In this document: positions 1 to 16,552 of the stretch, piece after piece | How positions within the stretch are numbered: position 1 is the first letter of the stretch | How the letters are laid out: each line of letters starts with the position of its first letter | Origin: Rhodobacter capsulatus | GTDB lineage: Bacteria > Pseudomonadota > Alphaproteobacteria > Rhodobacterales > Rhodobacteraceae | Reading direction: 5' to 3' | Length of the DNA: 64,000 nt | Assembly: GCF_005144475.1 (NCBI RefSeq) | Contig: NZ_SWJZ01000043.1 | Coordinates: 1 to 64,000, forward strand | Notes under the pieces: model-generated | Databases searched by the model: none | What the model saw: only the letters and a program-made list of their open reading frames with translations | What the model was told of the DNA's origin: nothing | Program-made: the position numbers and the translations under genes

Positions 1-86
1 GTCAGCGTCGTCTTGCCGTGGTCCACGTGGCCGATCGTGCCGATGTTCACGTGCGGCTTGTTCCGTTCAAACTTTGCCTTTGCCAT
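1..86 (-). CDS. tuf: Elongation factor Tu, N-terminal fragment (cut by window edge)
   Basis: Only the first 28 complete codons are present; the rest lies beyond the left edge. The translation starts [20 protein letters not shown] and continues into the P-loop GHVDHGKT, which is diagnostic of EF-Tu, the GTPase that delivers aminoacyl-tRNA to the ribosome. The ATG is at 84-86, with a GGAGG-like ribosome site just upstream on the minus strand. It follows fusA by 63 bases, the standard end of the str operon (rpsL-rpsG-fusA-tuf). Many alphaproteobacteria carry a second tuf copy elsewhere; this cannot be judged here. Confidence 0.97.
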   Translation of the reverse strand, partial: MAKAKFERNKPHVNIGTIGHVDHGKTTL

Positions 87-121
87 AATGGCCTCCTGGT
101 TCGTTGATCCTGCGCGAGAGA

Positions 122-142
122 GGGCCCGGGTGTCCCGGGCCC
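122..142 (-). promoter_or_regulatory. fusA-tuf intercistronic hairpin
   Basis: A perfect 9-bp inverted repeat, GGGCCCGGG (122-130) and CCCGGGCCC (134-142), separated by 3 bases. It lies between the fusA stop and the tuf ribosome binding site. There is no T-tract after it on the minus strand, so it is not a classical terminator; a role in transcript processing, 3'-end stability or partial attenuation is inferred. Confidence 0.55.
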
Positions 143-149
143 AGTCGCA

Positions 150-2276
150 TCAGGCGTGTTTTTTCTGGATCTCGGCCGAGATGTTGTCCGGCACGGTGTC
201 GTAATGGTCGAACTCCATCGAGAACACGGCGCGGCCCGAGGACATCGAGCGCAGCGTGTTGATGTAGCCGAACATGTTCGCCAGCGGGACCATCGCGTTG
301 ATCACGTTCGCGTTGCCGCGGCTGTCCTGGCCGTTGATCATGCCCCGACGCGAGGTCAGGTCGCCGATGACGCCGCCGGTGTATTCTTCCGGGGTCACCA
401 CTTCGACTTTCATGATCGGCTCGAGCAGCTTCGCACCGGCCTTTTTCAGGCCTTCGCGCATGGCGGCACGCGAGGCGATTTCGAAGGCCAGCACCGAGGA
501 GTCGACGTCGTGGAAGGCACCGTCGATCAGCGCCACCTTGAAGTCGATCACCGGGAAGCCCGCGAGCGGACCGGAGTCCATCACCGACTTGATGCCCTTT
601 TCGACGCCGGGGATATATTCCTTCGGCACCGCACCACCGACGATCTTCGATTCGAACGAATAGCCTTCGCCCGGTTCGGTCGGCGAGATCACCAGCTTCA
701 CGCGCGCGAACTGGCCGGTACCACCGGTCTGTTTCTTGTGCGTGTAGTCGATTTCATGCTCGCGCGAGATCGTTTCGCGATAGGCCACCTGCGGCGCACC
801 GATGTTCGCCTCGACCTTGAACTCGCGACGCATGCGGTCGACGAGGATGTCGAGGTGAAGTTCGCCCATGCCCTTCATGATCGTCTGCCCCGATTCGACA
901 TCGGTTTCGACGCGGAAGGACGGGTCTTCGGCGGCCAGACGGGCCAAGGCGATGCCCATCTTTTCCTGGTCGGCCTTGGTCTTCGGTTCGACCGCGATCT
1001 CGATCACCGGGACCGGGAAGGTCATGGTTTCAAGGACGACCGGCGCCGACGGATCGCAAAGCGTGTCCCCGGTGGTGGTTTCCTTGAGGCCCCCCAGCGC
1101 GATGATGTCGCCCGCGAACGCTTCCGAGATTTCCTCGCGGTCGATGGCGTGCATCATCATCATGCGGCCAACGCGCTCGCGGCGCTGCTTGGTCGCGTTC
1201 ATCATCGCGTCGCCCTTGGCCAGCTTGCCCGAATAGATCCGGGTGAAGGTCAGCGAGCCCACGAAGGGGTCGTTCATGATCTTGAACGCCAGACCCGAGA
1301 AGGGCTGCTCGTCATCGGCCGAACGGGCGATGTTGCGCGTCTCGGACTCGTCGCCCGGCGCGAAGCCCATGTAGGGCGGCACATCGAGCGGCGAGGGCAG
1401 ATAGTCGACCACGGCGTTCAGAAGCGGCTGCACGCCCTTGTTCTTGAACGACGACCCCGCCAGAACCGGGATGAAGTCGATGGCCAGCGTGCCCTTGCGG
1501 ATCAGCTTGCGCAGCGTTTCCTCGTCGGGCTCGTTGCCCTCGAGGTAAGCTTCCATCGCGTCATCGTCCTGACCGACGGCGGTTTCCAGAAGGTTCAGAC
1601 GCCATTCTTCGGCTTCGTCCTTCAGTTCCGCACGGATCGGCTGACGCTTCCACGACGCGCCAAGATCTTCGCCCTCATAGACCCATTCTTCCATGGTCAC
1701 GAGGTCGATGATGCCTTCGAGCTTGTCTTCCGCGCCGATCGGCAGGACGATCGGCATGGCGTTGGCGCCGGTCCGGTCCTTGATCATGCGGACGCAGTTG
1801 AAGAAGTCGGCGCCGGTCTTGTCCATCTTGTTGACGAACACGATCCGCGGAACCTTGTAGCGGTCAGCCTGACGCCACACGGTTTCGGTCTGCGGTTCCA
1901 CGCCGGCGTTGCCGTCGAGCAGAACCACGGCCCCGTCAAGCACCGCAAGCGAGCGTTCGACTTCGATGGTGAAGTCGACGTGGCCGGGGGTGTCGATGAT
2001 GTTGAAGCGGAACTTCGACGACTTGTCGCCAACGCCGGTCGAGGGATCGATCTGACGATTCCAGAACGTGGTGGTGGCCGCCGAGGTGATGGTGATCCCG
2101 CGTTCCTGTTCCTGTTCCATCCAGTCCATCGTCGCGGCCCCGTCATGGACCTCGCCGATCTTGTGCGACTTGCCGGTGTAGTAAAGGATGCGTTCCGACG
2201 TCGTGGTCTTGCCCGCGTCGATGTGGGCAATGATCCCGAAGTTGCGGTACCGCTCAAGCGGATATTCGCGTGCCAT
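150..2276 (-). CDS. fusA: Elongation factor G
   Basis: 708 residues, the usual EF-G length. EF-G is the translocation GTPase that moves tRNA and mRNA after peptide-bond formation and, with ribosome recycling factor, splits post-termination ribosomes. The N-terminus carries the P-loop [10 protein letters not shown] (about residues 17-26), DTPGHVDF and NKMD of the G domain, followed by the EF-G specific domains II-V. It lies third in the str operon, 9 bases after rpsG, with the ATG preceded by AGGGGT. No truncation or odd residue is visible. Confidence 0.98.
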   Translation of the reverse strand: MAREYPLERYRNFGIIAHIDAGKTTTSERILYYTGKSHKIGEVHDGAATMDWMEQEQERGITITSAATTTFWNRQIDPSTGVGDKSSKFRFNIIDTPGHVDFTIEVERSLAVLDGAVVLLDGNAGVEPQTETVWRQADRYKVPRIVFVNKMDKTGADFFNCVRMIKDRTGANAMPIVLPIGAEDKLEGIIDLVTMEEWVYEGEDLGASWKRQPIRAELKDEAEEWRLNLLETAVGQDDDAMEAYLEGNEPDEETLRKLIRKGTLAIDFIPVLAGSSFKNKGVQPLLNAVVDYLPSPLDVPPYMGFAPGDESETRNIARSADDEQPFSGLAFKIMNDPFVGSLTFTRIYSGKLAKGDAMMNATKQRRERVGRMMMMHAIDREEISEAFAGDIIALGGLKETTTGDTLCDPSAPVVLETMTFPVPVIEIAVEPKTKADQEKMGIALARLAAEDPSFRVETDVESGQTIMKGMGELHLDILVDRMRREFKVEANIGAPQVAYRETISREHEIDYTHKKQTGGTGQFARVKLVISPTEPGEGYSFESKIVGGAVPKEYIPGVEKGIKSVMDSGPLAGFPVIDFKVALIDGAFHDVDSSVLAFEIASRAAMREGLKKAGAKLLEPIMKVEVVTPEEYTGGVIGDLTSRRGMINGQDSRGNANVINAMVPLANMFGYINTLRSMSSGRAVFSMEFDHYDTVPDNISAEIQKKHA

Positions 2277-2285
2277 GGTGACCCC

Positions 2286-2756
2286 TTACCAGCGGTAATG
2301 GCTGAACGCTTTGTTCGCGTCGGCCATCTTGTGGGTGTCTTCGCGTTTCTTCACCGCCGAGCCGCGCGAGTTCATGGCGTCGAGCAGCTCGCCCGCGAGG
2401 CGCTCTTCCATGGTGTTCTCGTTGCGGTTCTTGGCGGCGTTGATCAGCCAGCGGATCGCCAGCGCCTCGCGGCGGGTCGGACGCACTTCGACGGGCACCT
2501 GATAGGTGGCACCGCCGACGCGACGCGACCGCACCTCGACCGAGGGCTTCACGTTGTCGAGCGCTTCGTGGAACACTTCCACCGGCGCACGCTTCGCACG
2601 GGTCTCGACGCGCTCCAGCGCGTTGTAGACGATCCGTTCCGCGACCGACTTCTTGCCGTCGATCATCAGGTTGTTCATGAATTTGGTCAGCACGCGATCG
2701 CCATATTTGGCGTCGGGCAACACTTCGCGCTTTTCAGCTGCGTGACGACGAGACAT
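2286..2756 (-). CDS. rpsG: 30S ribosomal protein S7
   Basis: 156 residues, the standard S7 length, starting [21 protein letters not shown]7 nucleates assembly of the 30S head by binding the 3' domain of 16S rRNA and contacts tRNA at the exit site. In other bacteria S7 is also the translational repressor of its own operon. The start is supported by an AAGGAG motif eight bases before the ATG. It sits 12 bases after rpsL and 9 bases before fusA, so cotranscription is very likely. Confidence 0.98.
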   Translation of the reverse strand: MSRRHAAEKREVLPDAKYGDRVLTKFMNNLMIDGKKSVAERIVYNALERVETRAKRAPVEVFHEALDNVKPSVEVRSRRVGGATYQVPVEVRPTRREALAIRWLINAAKNRNENTMEERLAGELLDAMNSRGSAVKKREDTHKMADANKAFSHYRW

Positions 2757-2768
2757 CTGGTGATCTCC

Positions 2769-3140
2769 TTATTTCGGACGCTTGGCGCCGTATTTCGAAC
2801 GACGCTGGCGACGGTCTTTGACGCCCTGGGTATCCAGCACACCGCGCAGGATGTGGTAACGGACACCCGGAAGGTCTTTCACCCGGCCGCCGCGAATGAG
2901 CACGACGGAGTGCTCTTGCAGGTTGTGCTTTTCGCCCGGGATGTAGGAGATGACCTCGAAGCCATTCGTCAGGCGGACCTTGGCCACCTTACGCATAGCG
3001 GAGTTCGGTTTCTTCGGCGTCGTGGTGTACACGCGCGTGCACACGCCCCGCTTTTGCGGGCACGACTGAAGGTGCTGCGACTTGCTGCGCTGCACCTTGG
3101 GCTGCCGCGGTTTGCGGATCAGCTGCTGGATCGTCGGCAT
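2769..3140 (-). CDS. rpsL: 30S ribosomal protein S12
   Basis: 123 residues beginning [21 protein letters not shown]12 sits at the decoding centre and tunes accuracy. The conserved segment [20 protein letters not shown] (lysine at the classical streptomycin position) and the PGVRYH stretch are present and look wild type. The frame stays open 25 codons upstream, but the start at 3140 gives the family length and N-terminus. It is the first gene of the str operon, about 200 bases downstream of a well-formed promoter. Confidence 0.97.
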   Translation of the reverse strand: MPTIQQLIRKPRQPKVQRSKSQHLQSCPQKRGVCTRVYTTTPKKPNSAMRKVAKVRLTNGFEVISYIPGEKHNLQEHSVVLIRGGRVKDLPGVRYHILRGVLDTQGVKDRRQRRSKYGAKRPK

Positions 3141-3349
3141 TCGGTTCCCCGTTCTGCTGTCAATACTCGCACCCGGACCAGGGTGCGCCACTTCTCGACG
3201 ACATTCCGCGCCCATCGCGAAACGCCAAATCCGTCCGGGCTGCCCGAAGGCTGCCGAACGGTTGATATCCAGAGGAGCGGGCTATGGGACCCGGACCATC
3301 ACCACTGAAAATCGACTCCCGCGGGCAGATCTGTCCGCAGGATGGCGGG

Positions 3350-3378
3350 GCTATAGGGGGTTGTGCCCCCCTTGTCAA
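3350..3378 (-). promoter_or_regulatory. Putative sigma-70 type promoter of the str operon
   Basis: On the minus strand TTGACA (3373-3378) is followed after exactly 17 bases by TATAGC (3350-3355). The -35 is a perfect match and the -10 matches 4 of 6. The bases after the -10 are GC-rich (CCCGCC), the type of discriminator known from stringently controlled ribosomal promoters. Transcription would start near 3343 and leave a leader of about 200 bases before rpsL. The spacer itself contains a GGGGGG/CCCCC near-palindrome. Confidence 0.7.
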
Positions 3379-3409
3379 CCGCGCTGCCCCGGCGGCGGCG
3401 GCGGCCGGC

Positions 3410-4234
3410 TCAGGTGCCGGCCATCAGCCTCTCGATCGTGTCGAAATCGAAGCCGAATTTCTGCCGCAGCAACACCGCCGCCCGTTTCGGCTCGACCGCC
3501 TCCATCGAGCCCGAAAAATGCGGGTTCGACTTGTTGTCCCGGTGCAGGGTGCGCAGATAGACGATGTCCTGCTGATCCATCCAGGTGTTGTGCACCTGCC
3601 CGAGGGCGCGGTGGTTGTAGGCATAGATGTTGCCCGCGAAAGACACCGGCGCCAGCAGCGCGGTGCCGATCGACAGCGGCGTGCGCTCGACCGCGCGCTG
3701 ATAGCTCGTGCCCTGTTTCGAATAGGTCAGATAAAGCCCGCGGTTGAAGGAAATCCCGATCGGCTCGTCCTTCTCGGGGATGGTGTGGACCTTGGCCGCC
3801 AAGGCCCGCAAGGTCGCGATGAAATTGAGGTTCACCGCGTCGTCGTCATCCAGCCGAAAGCTGGTGCGATGGGTGAAGCCCGCGCTGGAGACTTCGGCAA
3901 AGGCCTCGCGGATGCCCTGATAATGGTTCATCGGCGGCTTTTCGACGATCTGCACGAAGGGCAGCCCGTGCAGAAGCTTGTCGAGCCGCTTGCGCCATTT
4001 CTTCGGAAAATCCTGTGCCAGCAGAAAGATGCAGGTGAAATCGGGATCGGTCTGCGCCTTCAGAGTTGGCAGGCAGATGCCCTCGAACAGGCGGAAGCGC
4101 CGTTCCAGCCGGGCCTCGTCGAACAGGAAGGCCTTCATGTCCGCGACGGTGTCGAAGCCGGGGTAGAAATCGCCGGTGGTGACAAAGGAAAAGCGGATCA
4201 ACCCGACGATCTGATTGCGAAATTCTGGCGACAA
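3410..4234 (-). CDS. Putative rhamnosyltransferase-family glycosyltransferase
   Basis: 274 residues resembling the putative rhamnosyl transferase family (Pfam Rhamno_transf). It starts LIRFSFVTTGDFYPG soon after the N-terminus and has a strongly acidic RLDDDDAVN motif near residue 127, the likely metal/nucleotide-sugar site of a GT-A fold. No signal peptide or membrane segment is visible, so it is probably cytoplasmic and acts on an envelope or capsule glycan; donor and acceptor are unknown. The start is a TTG at 4232-4234, backed by GGGAG eight bases upstream; the next Met would remove the conserved N-terminus. It is wedged between the rpoC terminator and the str promoter and probably has its own promoter. 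Confidence 0.75.
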   Translation of the reverse strand: MSPEFRNQIVGLIRFSFVTTGDFYPGFDTVADMKAFLFDEARLERRFRLFEGICLPTLKAQTDPDFTCIFLLAQDFPKKWRKRLDKLLHGLPFVQIVEKPPMNHYQGIREAFAEVSSAGFTHRTSFRLDDDDAVNLNFIATLRALAAKVHTIPEKDEPIGISFNRGLYLTYSKQGTSYQRAVERTPLSIGTALLAPVSFAGNIYAYNHRALGQVHNTWMDQQDIVYLRTLHRDNKSNPHFSGSMEAVEPKRAAVLLRQKFGFDFDTIERLMAGT

Positions 4235-4261
4235 GGCACTGGCTCCCGTTCTGATCGGGGC

Positions 4262-4290
4262 AGGATTTCCGCTTCGGTCCCACGGGTCAA
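4262..4290 (-). promoter_or_regulatory. Putative promoter of the glycosyltransferase gene
   Basis: Immediately after the rpoC terminator the minus strand reads TTGACC (4285-4290), 17 bases, then AATCCT (4262-4267). The -35 matches 5 of 6, the -10 only 3 of 6. It is the only promoter-like pair in the short space between terminator and the TTG start, which makes it plausible but weak. Confidence 0.4.
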
Positions 4291-4292
4291 GG

Positions 4293-4331
4293 CAAAAGAA
4301 AACCCCCGCGCAGCGGACTGCGCGGGGGATT
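4293..4331 (-). terminator. Rho-independent terminator after rpoC
   Basis: A perfect 11-bp stem, CCCCCGCGCAG (4303-4313) with CTGCGCGGGGG (4318-4328), closes a 4-base loop. On the minus strand it is followed by TTTTCTTTTG. It lies 17 bases after the rpoC stop and ends the long rpl-rpo transcript. Confidence 0.92.
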
Positions 4332-4347
4332 CGATCGGATCAGGCGA

Positions 4348-8586
<4,239 letters not shown>

Positions 8587-8620
8587 CAGATCTTTCCTTG
8601 ATTGAGGTCAGAGGGGGGTG

Positions 8621-8636
8621 GTGAGCGCTCGCGCGC

Positions 8637-8640
<4 letters not shown>
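8621..8640 (-). promoter_or_regulatory. rpoB-rpoC junction hairpin with GNRA-type loop
   Basis: Perfect 8-bp stem GTGAGCGC (8621-8628) with GCGCTCAC (8633-8640). Read on the minus strand the loop is GCGA, a stable GNRA tetraloop. The stem contains the rpoB stop codon (8637-8639). No T-tract follows, so a processing or stability role rather than termination is inferred. Confidence 0.6.
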
Positions 8641-12776
<4,136 letters not shown>

Positions 12777-13013
12777 GCTCGTCGTGACCTTTCGTCTCTT
12801 CGCGGGTGTGCATCGTCGGGGCCCGATGCACGCCGCTTGCGAATGGGGGGCGGTTCCATACCTGCCTTCCGTCCCACCGGAAGGCTCCCGAACCGACCCT
12901 GCCTTGGGAAAGGGTTTTGCAAAACCCCTTGCCGAGACAGGTACGGCTGGGCTCGGGGAAACCCCGAACCCAGCCTGAAGTCACCTGATAGGATGCGACA
13001 GCACCCTGCCCGA
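12777..13013 (-). promoter_or_regulatory. Structured rplL-rpoB intergenic RNA (rpoB leader)
   Basis: This 237-base gap holds four clean inverted repeats. The strongest is a 14-bp stem, 12945-12958 with 12962-12975, 3-base loop; its single C/A mismatch on the plus strand becomes a G-U wobble on the transcribed minus strand. Next come a 16-base palindrome GGGTTTTGCAAAACCC (12912-12927), a 7-bp hairpin CCTTCCG/CGGAAGG (12865-12884) and an 8-bp hairpin GTGCATCG/CGATGCAC (12808-12831). No T-tract follows any of them. I recall a published bioinformatic motif called Rhodo-rpoB upstream of rpoB in Rhodobacterales; this is probably that element, but I could not compare sequences. Role: attenuation or processing that uncouples polymerase from ribosomal protein output (inference). 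Confidence 0.65.
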
Positions 13014-13388
13014 TTACTTGAGCTCGACTTTGGCGCCAGCCGCTTCGAGCTTTTTCTTGATCTCTTCGGCTTCGCCTTTGGCAGCGGCTTCTTTCACCTT
13101 GCCACCAGCTTCGACGAGATCTTTCGCTTCTTTGAGGCCCAGGCCGGTGATGGCGCGGACTTCTTTGATCACGTTGATCTTGTTGGCACCGGCATCGACG
13201 AGCACGACGTCGAATTCGGTTTTTTCTTCTTCGGCCGGAGCCGCGGCAGCAGCCGGGCCAGCCATCATCACGGCGCCACCGGCGGCCGGTTCGATGCCAT
13301 ACTCGTCCTTGAGGATGGTTTTCAGTTCTTGGGCCTGCAGCAGCGTCAGGTTGACGATTTGCTCGGCAAGGGCTTTAAGATCGGCCAT
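13014..13388 (-). CDS. rplL: 50S ribosomal protein L7/L12
   Basis: 124 residues with the typical L7/L12 layout: an N-terminal dimerisation helix ([20 protein letters not shown]), an Ala/Glu-rich hinge (about residues 38-58) and the C-terminal factor-binding domain with [20 protein letters not shown]. Dimers bound to L10 form the ribosomal stalk that recruits EF-Tu, EF-G and IF2. It lies 68 bases after rplJ. The order rplJ-rplL-rpoB-rpoC is the conserved rif cluster. Confidence 0.98.
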   Translation of the reverse strand: MADLKALAEQIVNLTLLQAQELKTILKDEYGIEPAAGGAVMMAGPAAAAAPAEEEKTEFDVVLVDAGANKINVIKEVRAITGLGLKEAKDLVEAGGKVKEAAAKGEAEEIKKKLEAAGAKVELK

Positions 13389-13456
13389 TTTTCCGTTCCA
13401 TTCTGATATAGGGTTGATCCGACGTCGAGTTGTCCCGACGAAGGCAAGATGTTGCG

Positions 13457-13972
13457 TCAGGCGGCTTCCCGCTCCTCAAGCGTCTTGAGGATGCCCGCGA
13501 TGTTGGAAGCAGGCGCGCCAATGGCACCGGCGATGTTCGAAGCAGGCGCCCCGATGCACGACGCGATTTGAGCGATGAGCTCTTCGCGCGACGGCATGGC
13601 GGCGACGGCTTTGACACCGGCCTTGTCCAGAGCGTCCTTGCCCATGGCCCCGCCAAGAATGTCGAACTTGTCGTTCGTCTTGGCATAGGCTTCCGCGACC
13701 TTGGCCGCAGCCACCGGGTCCTCGGAATAGGCAAGAACGGTCATCCCCGTCAGAAGTTTGGCCATGCTCTCGCAGGGCTTGCCTTCCAGGGCGATCTTGG
13801 CGAGCGTGTTCTTGGCAACGCGCACGGACCCACCCACGTCACGCATTTTCGCGCGCAGGTCCTGCATCTGAGCAACCGTCATGCCTTCGTAGCGGGCAAC
13901 CACCACGACGCCAGAGCTTTCGAAGATCTGGCCGAGTTCCTCGACCACCTTCTCTTTTTGGGCTCTATCCAC
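13457..13972 (-). CDS. rplJ: 50S ribosomal protein L10
   Basis: 171 residues, starting [21 protein letters not shown]10 anchors L7/L12 dimers to 23S rRNA; the L10-L12 complex is the known translational repressor of rplJL in other bacteria. The start codon is GTG (13970-13972), supported by GGAG at 13980-13983, seven bases upstream. That ribosome site directly abuts the 3' arm of a long-range inverted repeat in the leader, so start access is likely controlled by RNA folding. Confidence 0.97.
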   Translation of the reverse strand: MDRAQKEKVVEELGQIFESSGVVVVARYEGMTVAQMQDLRAKMRDVGGSVRVAKNTLAKIALEGKPCESMAKLLTGMTVLAYSEDPVAAAKVAEAYAKTNDKFDILGGAMGKDALDKAGVKAVAAMPSREELIAQIASCIGAPASNIAGAIGAPASNIAGILKTLEEREAA

Positions 13973-14194
13973 GGTTACACTCCAAGTGTGGGGGTTTCCC
14001 CCCGGCTCTGTTTCCTACGGGCGCATGCCCGCAGGTCGGGTCCGATCGGTTCCCGAGAGATCGCCCGAGGCAGCAGCCCCGGAAATTCTCGTTCCCCATC
14101 TCGGGAAGGACTTACGGGGGAAACCCCCACCCTCCGTCTCGGACAGGACGGGGCTTTTTCAAGCCCCGTCATTCGCCGGTTTCCCGGCAAATTC
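13973..14194 (-). promoter_or_regulatory. rplJ leader, multibranched RNA structure (probable L10-L12 site)
   Basis: An exact 15-base inverted repeat, 13988-14002 (GTGGGGGTTTCCCCC) and 14116-14130, can close a junction. It encloses a second repeat, TTCCCGAGA (14050-14058) with TCTCGGGAA (14099-14107), and a small hairpin CGGGC/GCCCG (14018-14031). Upstream in the transcript are a perfect 10-bp hairpin (14147-14156 with 14161-14170) and a 5-bp one (14175-14188). The 3' arm ends four bases before the rplJ ribosome site. Autogenous control of rplJL by L10-L12 is well known; that this is the site is inferred. Confidence 0.65.
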
Positions 14195-14893
14195 TCAGCG
14201 GGCCGCGGCCGAGGTCAGATCGACCGTCACGCCCGGGCCCATGGTCGAGGACAGCGACACCTTTTTCAGGTAGGTGCCCTTGGCGCCCGCCGGTTTGGCT
14301 TTCGACACCGCGTCGACAAAGGCGCGGACGTTGTCCGCCAGCTTGTCCTCGGTGAACGAGACCTTGCCGATGCCGCCGTGGATCACGCCGGCCTTTTCGA
14401 CCTTGAACTGCACTTCGCCGCCCTTGGCCGCTTCGATCGCCGTTTTCACGTCCATCGTCACGGTGCCGACTTTCGGGTTCGGCATCAGGTTGCGCGGCCC
14501 GAGGATCTTGCCCAGACGGCCGACGAGCGGCATCATGTCCGGGGTGGCGATGCAGCGATCGAACTCGATCTTGCCCGACTGGATGGTTTCCATCAGGTCT
14601 TCGGCACCGACGATGTCGGCCCCGGCGGCTTTCGCCTCGTCGGCCTTGGCGCCACGGGCGAAGACGGCGACGCGGACGGTCTTGCCCGTGCCGTGCGGCA
14701 GCTGCACCACGCCCCGGACCATCTGGTCGGCGTGACGCGGGTCGACGCCCAGGTTCATCGCGATTTCAAGCGTTTCGTCGAACTTGGCCGAGGCCGCCGA
14801 CTTGATCAGCTTGACGGCATCTTCAACCGAAAGGTTGGCCTTGCCTTCGAAAGCGGTCCGCGCAGCGGCCGAACGTTTACCGATCTTGGCCAT
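14195..14893 (-). CDS. rplA: 50S ribosomal protein L1
   Basis: 232 residues, the common L1 length, starting [21 protein letters not shown]1 forms the mobile stalk at the ribosomal exit site and moves deacylated tRNA; in other bacteria it also represses translation of the rplKA message. The conserved block [20 protein letters not shown] is intact. The ATG lies only three bases after the rplK stop, so the two genes are translationally linked, and a 222-base folded gap separates it from rplJ. Confidence 0.98.
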   Translation of the reverse strand: MAKIGKRSAAARTAFEGKANLSVEDAVKLIKSAASAKFDETLEIAMNLGVDPRHADQMVRGVVQLPHGTGKTVRVAVFARGAKADEAKAAGADIVGAEDLMETIQSGKIEFDRCIATPDMMPLVGRLGKILGPRNLMPNPKVGTVTMDVKTAIEAAKGGEVQFKVEKAGVIHGGIGKVSFTEDKLADNVRAFVDAVSKAKPAGAKGTYLKKVSLSSTMGPGVTVDLTSAAAR

Positions 14894-14896
14894 GGC

Positions 14897-15349
14897 TTAC
14901 CCCTTAACCTCGATACCGACCGACTTCGCCGAGCCGAGGATGATGTTGATGGCGCCCTGAATGTCGTTGGCGTTCAGGTCTTTCATCTTGGCTTCGGCGA
15001 TCGCCTTGACCTGCGCGGCGGTCACGGTGCCCGCGACGACGTGGCCCGGCTTGACCGACCCCTTCGGACGGTTGCGCTTGCCCACCGGCTTCAGGCCAGC
15101 CGCTTTCTTCAGCATGAACGAGGCCGGAGCGGTCTTCGTTTCAAAGGTGAAGGATTTGTCGGCATAGTAGGTGATGATGCAGGGAACCGGCGATTCCGGC
15201 TCCAGCTCCTGCGTGCGGGCGTTGAACGCCTTGCAGAATTCCATGATGTTGATCCCGCGCTGACCCAGCGCCGGACCGATCGGCGGGGAGGGAGTGGCTT
15301 TCCCCGCCTTCACTTGCAGCTTCAGCTGCCCGATGACTTTCTTGGCCAT
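14897..15349 (-). CDS. rplK: 50S ribosomal protein L11
   Basis: 150 residues, a little longer than the ~142 usual, with the standard start [20 protein letters not shown] and the proline-rich hinge [19 protein letters not shown]11 folds the GTPase-associated centre of 23S rRNA and is needed for RelA activation during the stringent response. The ATG has a strong GGAGAAGG site. It is preceded by two small hairpins in the nusG-rplK gap and overlaps functionally with rplA, three bases downstream. Confidence 0.98.
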   Translation of the reverse strand: MAKKVIGQLKLQVKAGKATPSPPIGPALGQRGINIMEFCKAFNARTQELEPESPVPCIITYYADKSFTFETKTAPASFMLKKAAGLKPVGKRNRPKGSVKPGHVVAGTVTAAQVKAIAEAKMKDLNANDIQGAINIILGSAKSVGIEVKG

Positions 15350-15431
15350 GTGGCCTTCTCCTTTTCACTGCCGCCCCACCATGGGGCGAAGTTTAGTGGT
15401 CAGGCGGTCACCCGCCTCCCACGCATTCCCC
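15350..15431 (-). promoter_or_regulatory. nusG-rplK gap with two hairpins (candidate L1 target)
   Basis: Two perfect short hairpins: CGCCCC/GGGGCG (15372-15388, 5-base loop) and AGGCGG/CCGCCT (15402-15417, 4-base loop). In well-studied bacteria L1 represses rplKA by binding a hairpin before rplK, so this is where such a site would be expected. The assignment is positional only. Confidence 0.4.
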
Positions 15432-15971
15432 TCAGGCGGTTTTCGACACCTGGGTGAATTCCAGCTCGACCGGCGTCGGCCGGCCAAAGATCGACACCGT
15501 GACCTTGAGGCGGCCCGCGGCGTCGTCGACTTCCTCGACCATGCCCGAGAAGCCCTCGAACGGGCCGTCGGTCACGGAAACATTCTCGCCGATCTCGAAG
15601 CGAATCAGGTTGCGCGGCGCGACGACTTCGCCGCTCGGCCCCTGACGGTTCAGGATCGTGTTGACTTCGCTGTCCCGCATCGGCGTCGGCTTGCCCTGCG
15701 GACCCAGGAAGCCGGTGACGCGGTTGATCGAGGTGATCGCGTGATAGCCGCGGTCGGTCATGTCCATGCGCACCAGCACGTAGCCGGGCATGAAGCGACG
15801 CTCCGACGTGACCTTCTTGCCGCGGCGGATCTCGATCACTTCTTCGGTGGGAACCAGAACTTCCTCGATCTCGTCCCCCAGGCCCTTGTCGATCACGGCC
15901 TGTTTGATCTGCTCGGCGACCTTTTTCTCGAAGTTCGAGAGAACGGAAACCGAATACCACCGCTTCGCCAT
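15432..15971 (-). CDS. nusG: Transcription termination/antitermination factor NusG
   Basis: 179 residues starting MAKRWYSVSVLSNFEKKVAE. NusG binds the polymerase clamp, suppresses pausing, and links RNA polymerase to Rho or to ribosomal S10. The NGN domain (residues 1-115, GYVLVRMDMTD) is followed by a linker and the KOW domain (GPFEGFSGMVEEVDDAAGRLKV region). The frame is open 17 codons upstream, but the start at 15971 gives the family N-terminus with AGAGGCAGG before it. It is the middle gene of secE-nusG-rplK. Confidence 0.97.
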   Translation of the reverse strand: MAKRWYSVSVLSNFEKKVAEQIKQAVIDKGLGDEIEEVLVPTEEVIEIRRGKKVTSERRFMPGYVLVRMDMTDRGYHAITSINRVTGFLGPQGKPTPMRDSEVNTILNRQGPSGEVVAPRNLIRFEIGENVSVTDGPFEGFSGMVEEVDDAAGRLKVTVSIFGRPTPVELEFTQVSKTA

Positions 15972-16047
15972 CAACCTGCCTCTTTCCCCCCGGCGGCGAG
16001 CGCCGAAATTTTCTCTGCGCAACGGTCTTGCCGCTGCTCTCTCAACA

Positions 16048-16089
16048 AAGAACGGCGCGCATCATTCGAATCGATGCACGCCGGTTCTT
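16048..16089 (-). promoter_or_regulatory. secE-nusG intercistronic hairpin
   Basis: AAGAACGGCG (16048-16057) pairs with CGCCGGTTCTT (16079-16089) with one bulged base, and GCATC (16059-16063) pairs with GATGC (16073-16077) around a 9-base loop. The stem is long and no T-tract follows on the minus strand. A processing or message-stability element is the most likely reading. Confidence 0.5.
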
Positions 16090-16144
16090 GAGTGTCGTGC
16101 CCGTTTAGCCCTGCCCGCCCCGTATTTCAAGGGCTTCGATGGCC

Positions 16145-16327
16145 TCAGATGAACATTGCCTTGATCCCGAGGTTGATCACCCAATCCACGAGGGAAAAGA
16201 AGATCGCCGCCACCATCGCCATGGTCAGCACCATGACGGTGGTCAGAACGACCTCGCGCCGGTTCGGCCAGGTGATCTTGCCAACTTCCGAGCGCACCTG
16301 GCTCAGGAACTGGATCGGGTTTGCCAT
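16145..16327 (-). CDS. secE: Preprotein translocase subunit SecE
   Basis: 60 residues, the short single-span form of SecE that clamps SecY in the inner membrane. The sequence has the amphipathic helix with the conserved VGKITWPNRREV motif (about residues 15-26) and one transmembrane segment (about residues 29-50). The start at 16327 is chosen over one five codons upstream because GAGGAAG lies directly before it. It is between tRNA-Trp and nusG, the conserved bacterial order. Confidence 0.96.
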   Translation of the reverse strand: MANPIQFLSQVRSEVGKITWPNRREVVLTTVMVLTMAMVAAIFFSLVDWVINLGIKAMFI

Positions 16328-16464
16328 GCTGCTTCCTCTCATGCGACGGCGCCGGGATACGCGCAGATGCGGCAGAATTCAAGCGCGATGCGCCGATCTG
16401 CCCGACACCGAAACGGAACCGTGGCCGCAGCCGCCGGGATCATCCGATTTCAGCAAATGAAGGA

Positions 16465-16540
16465 TGGCAGGAGTTGGGGGACTCGAACCCACGACCCTCG
16501 GTTTTGGAGACCGATGCTCTACCAACTGAGCTAAACTCCT
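16465..16540 (-). tRNA. trnW: tRNA-Trp (CCA anticodon)
   Basis: The minus strand folds into a complete cloverleaf: acceptor AGGAGTT/AACTCCT, D-arm GCTC...GAGC, anticodon stem around CTCCAAA with anticodon CCA, and a T-arm with GGTTCGAACCC. The discriminator base is G, and the 3' CCA is encoded (16465-16467). It is the first gene of the cluster, upstream of secE, as in many bacteria. Confidence 0.97.
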
Positions 16541-16552
16541 GTGCCTGCCGCG

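Noticed and set aside
12912-12927. Terminator at GGGTTTTGCAAAACCC
   Set aside because: It is a palindrome with a zero-length loop and no T-tract after it; rpoB expression must pass through it, so it is listed as part of the leader fold.
14147-14170. Intrinsic terminator between rplA and rplJ
   Set aside because: The 10-bp stem is perfect, but on the minus strand it is followed by CTGTCCGAG rather than Ts, and the operon continues.
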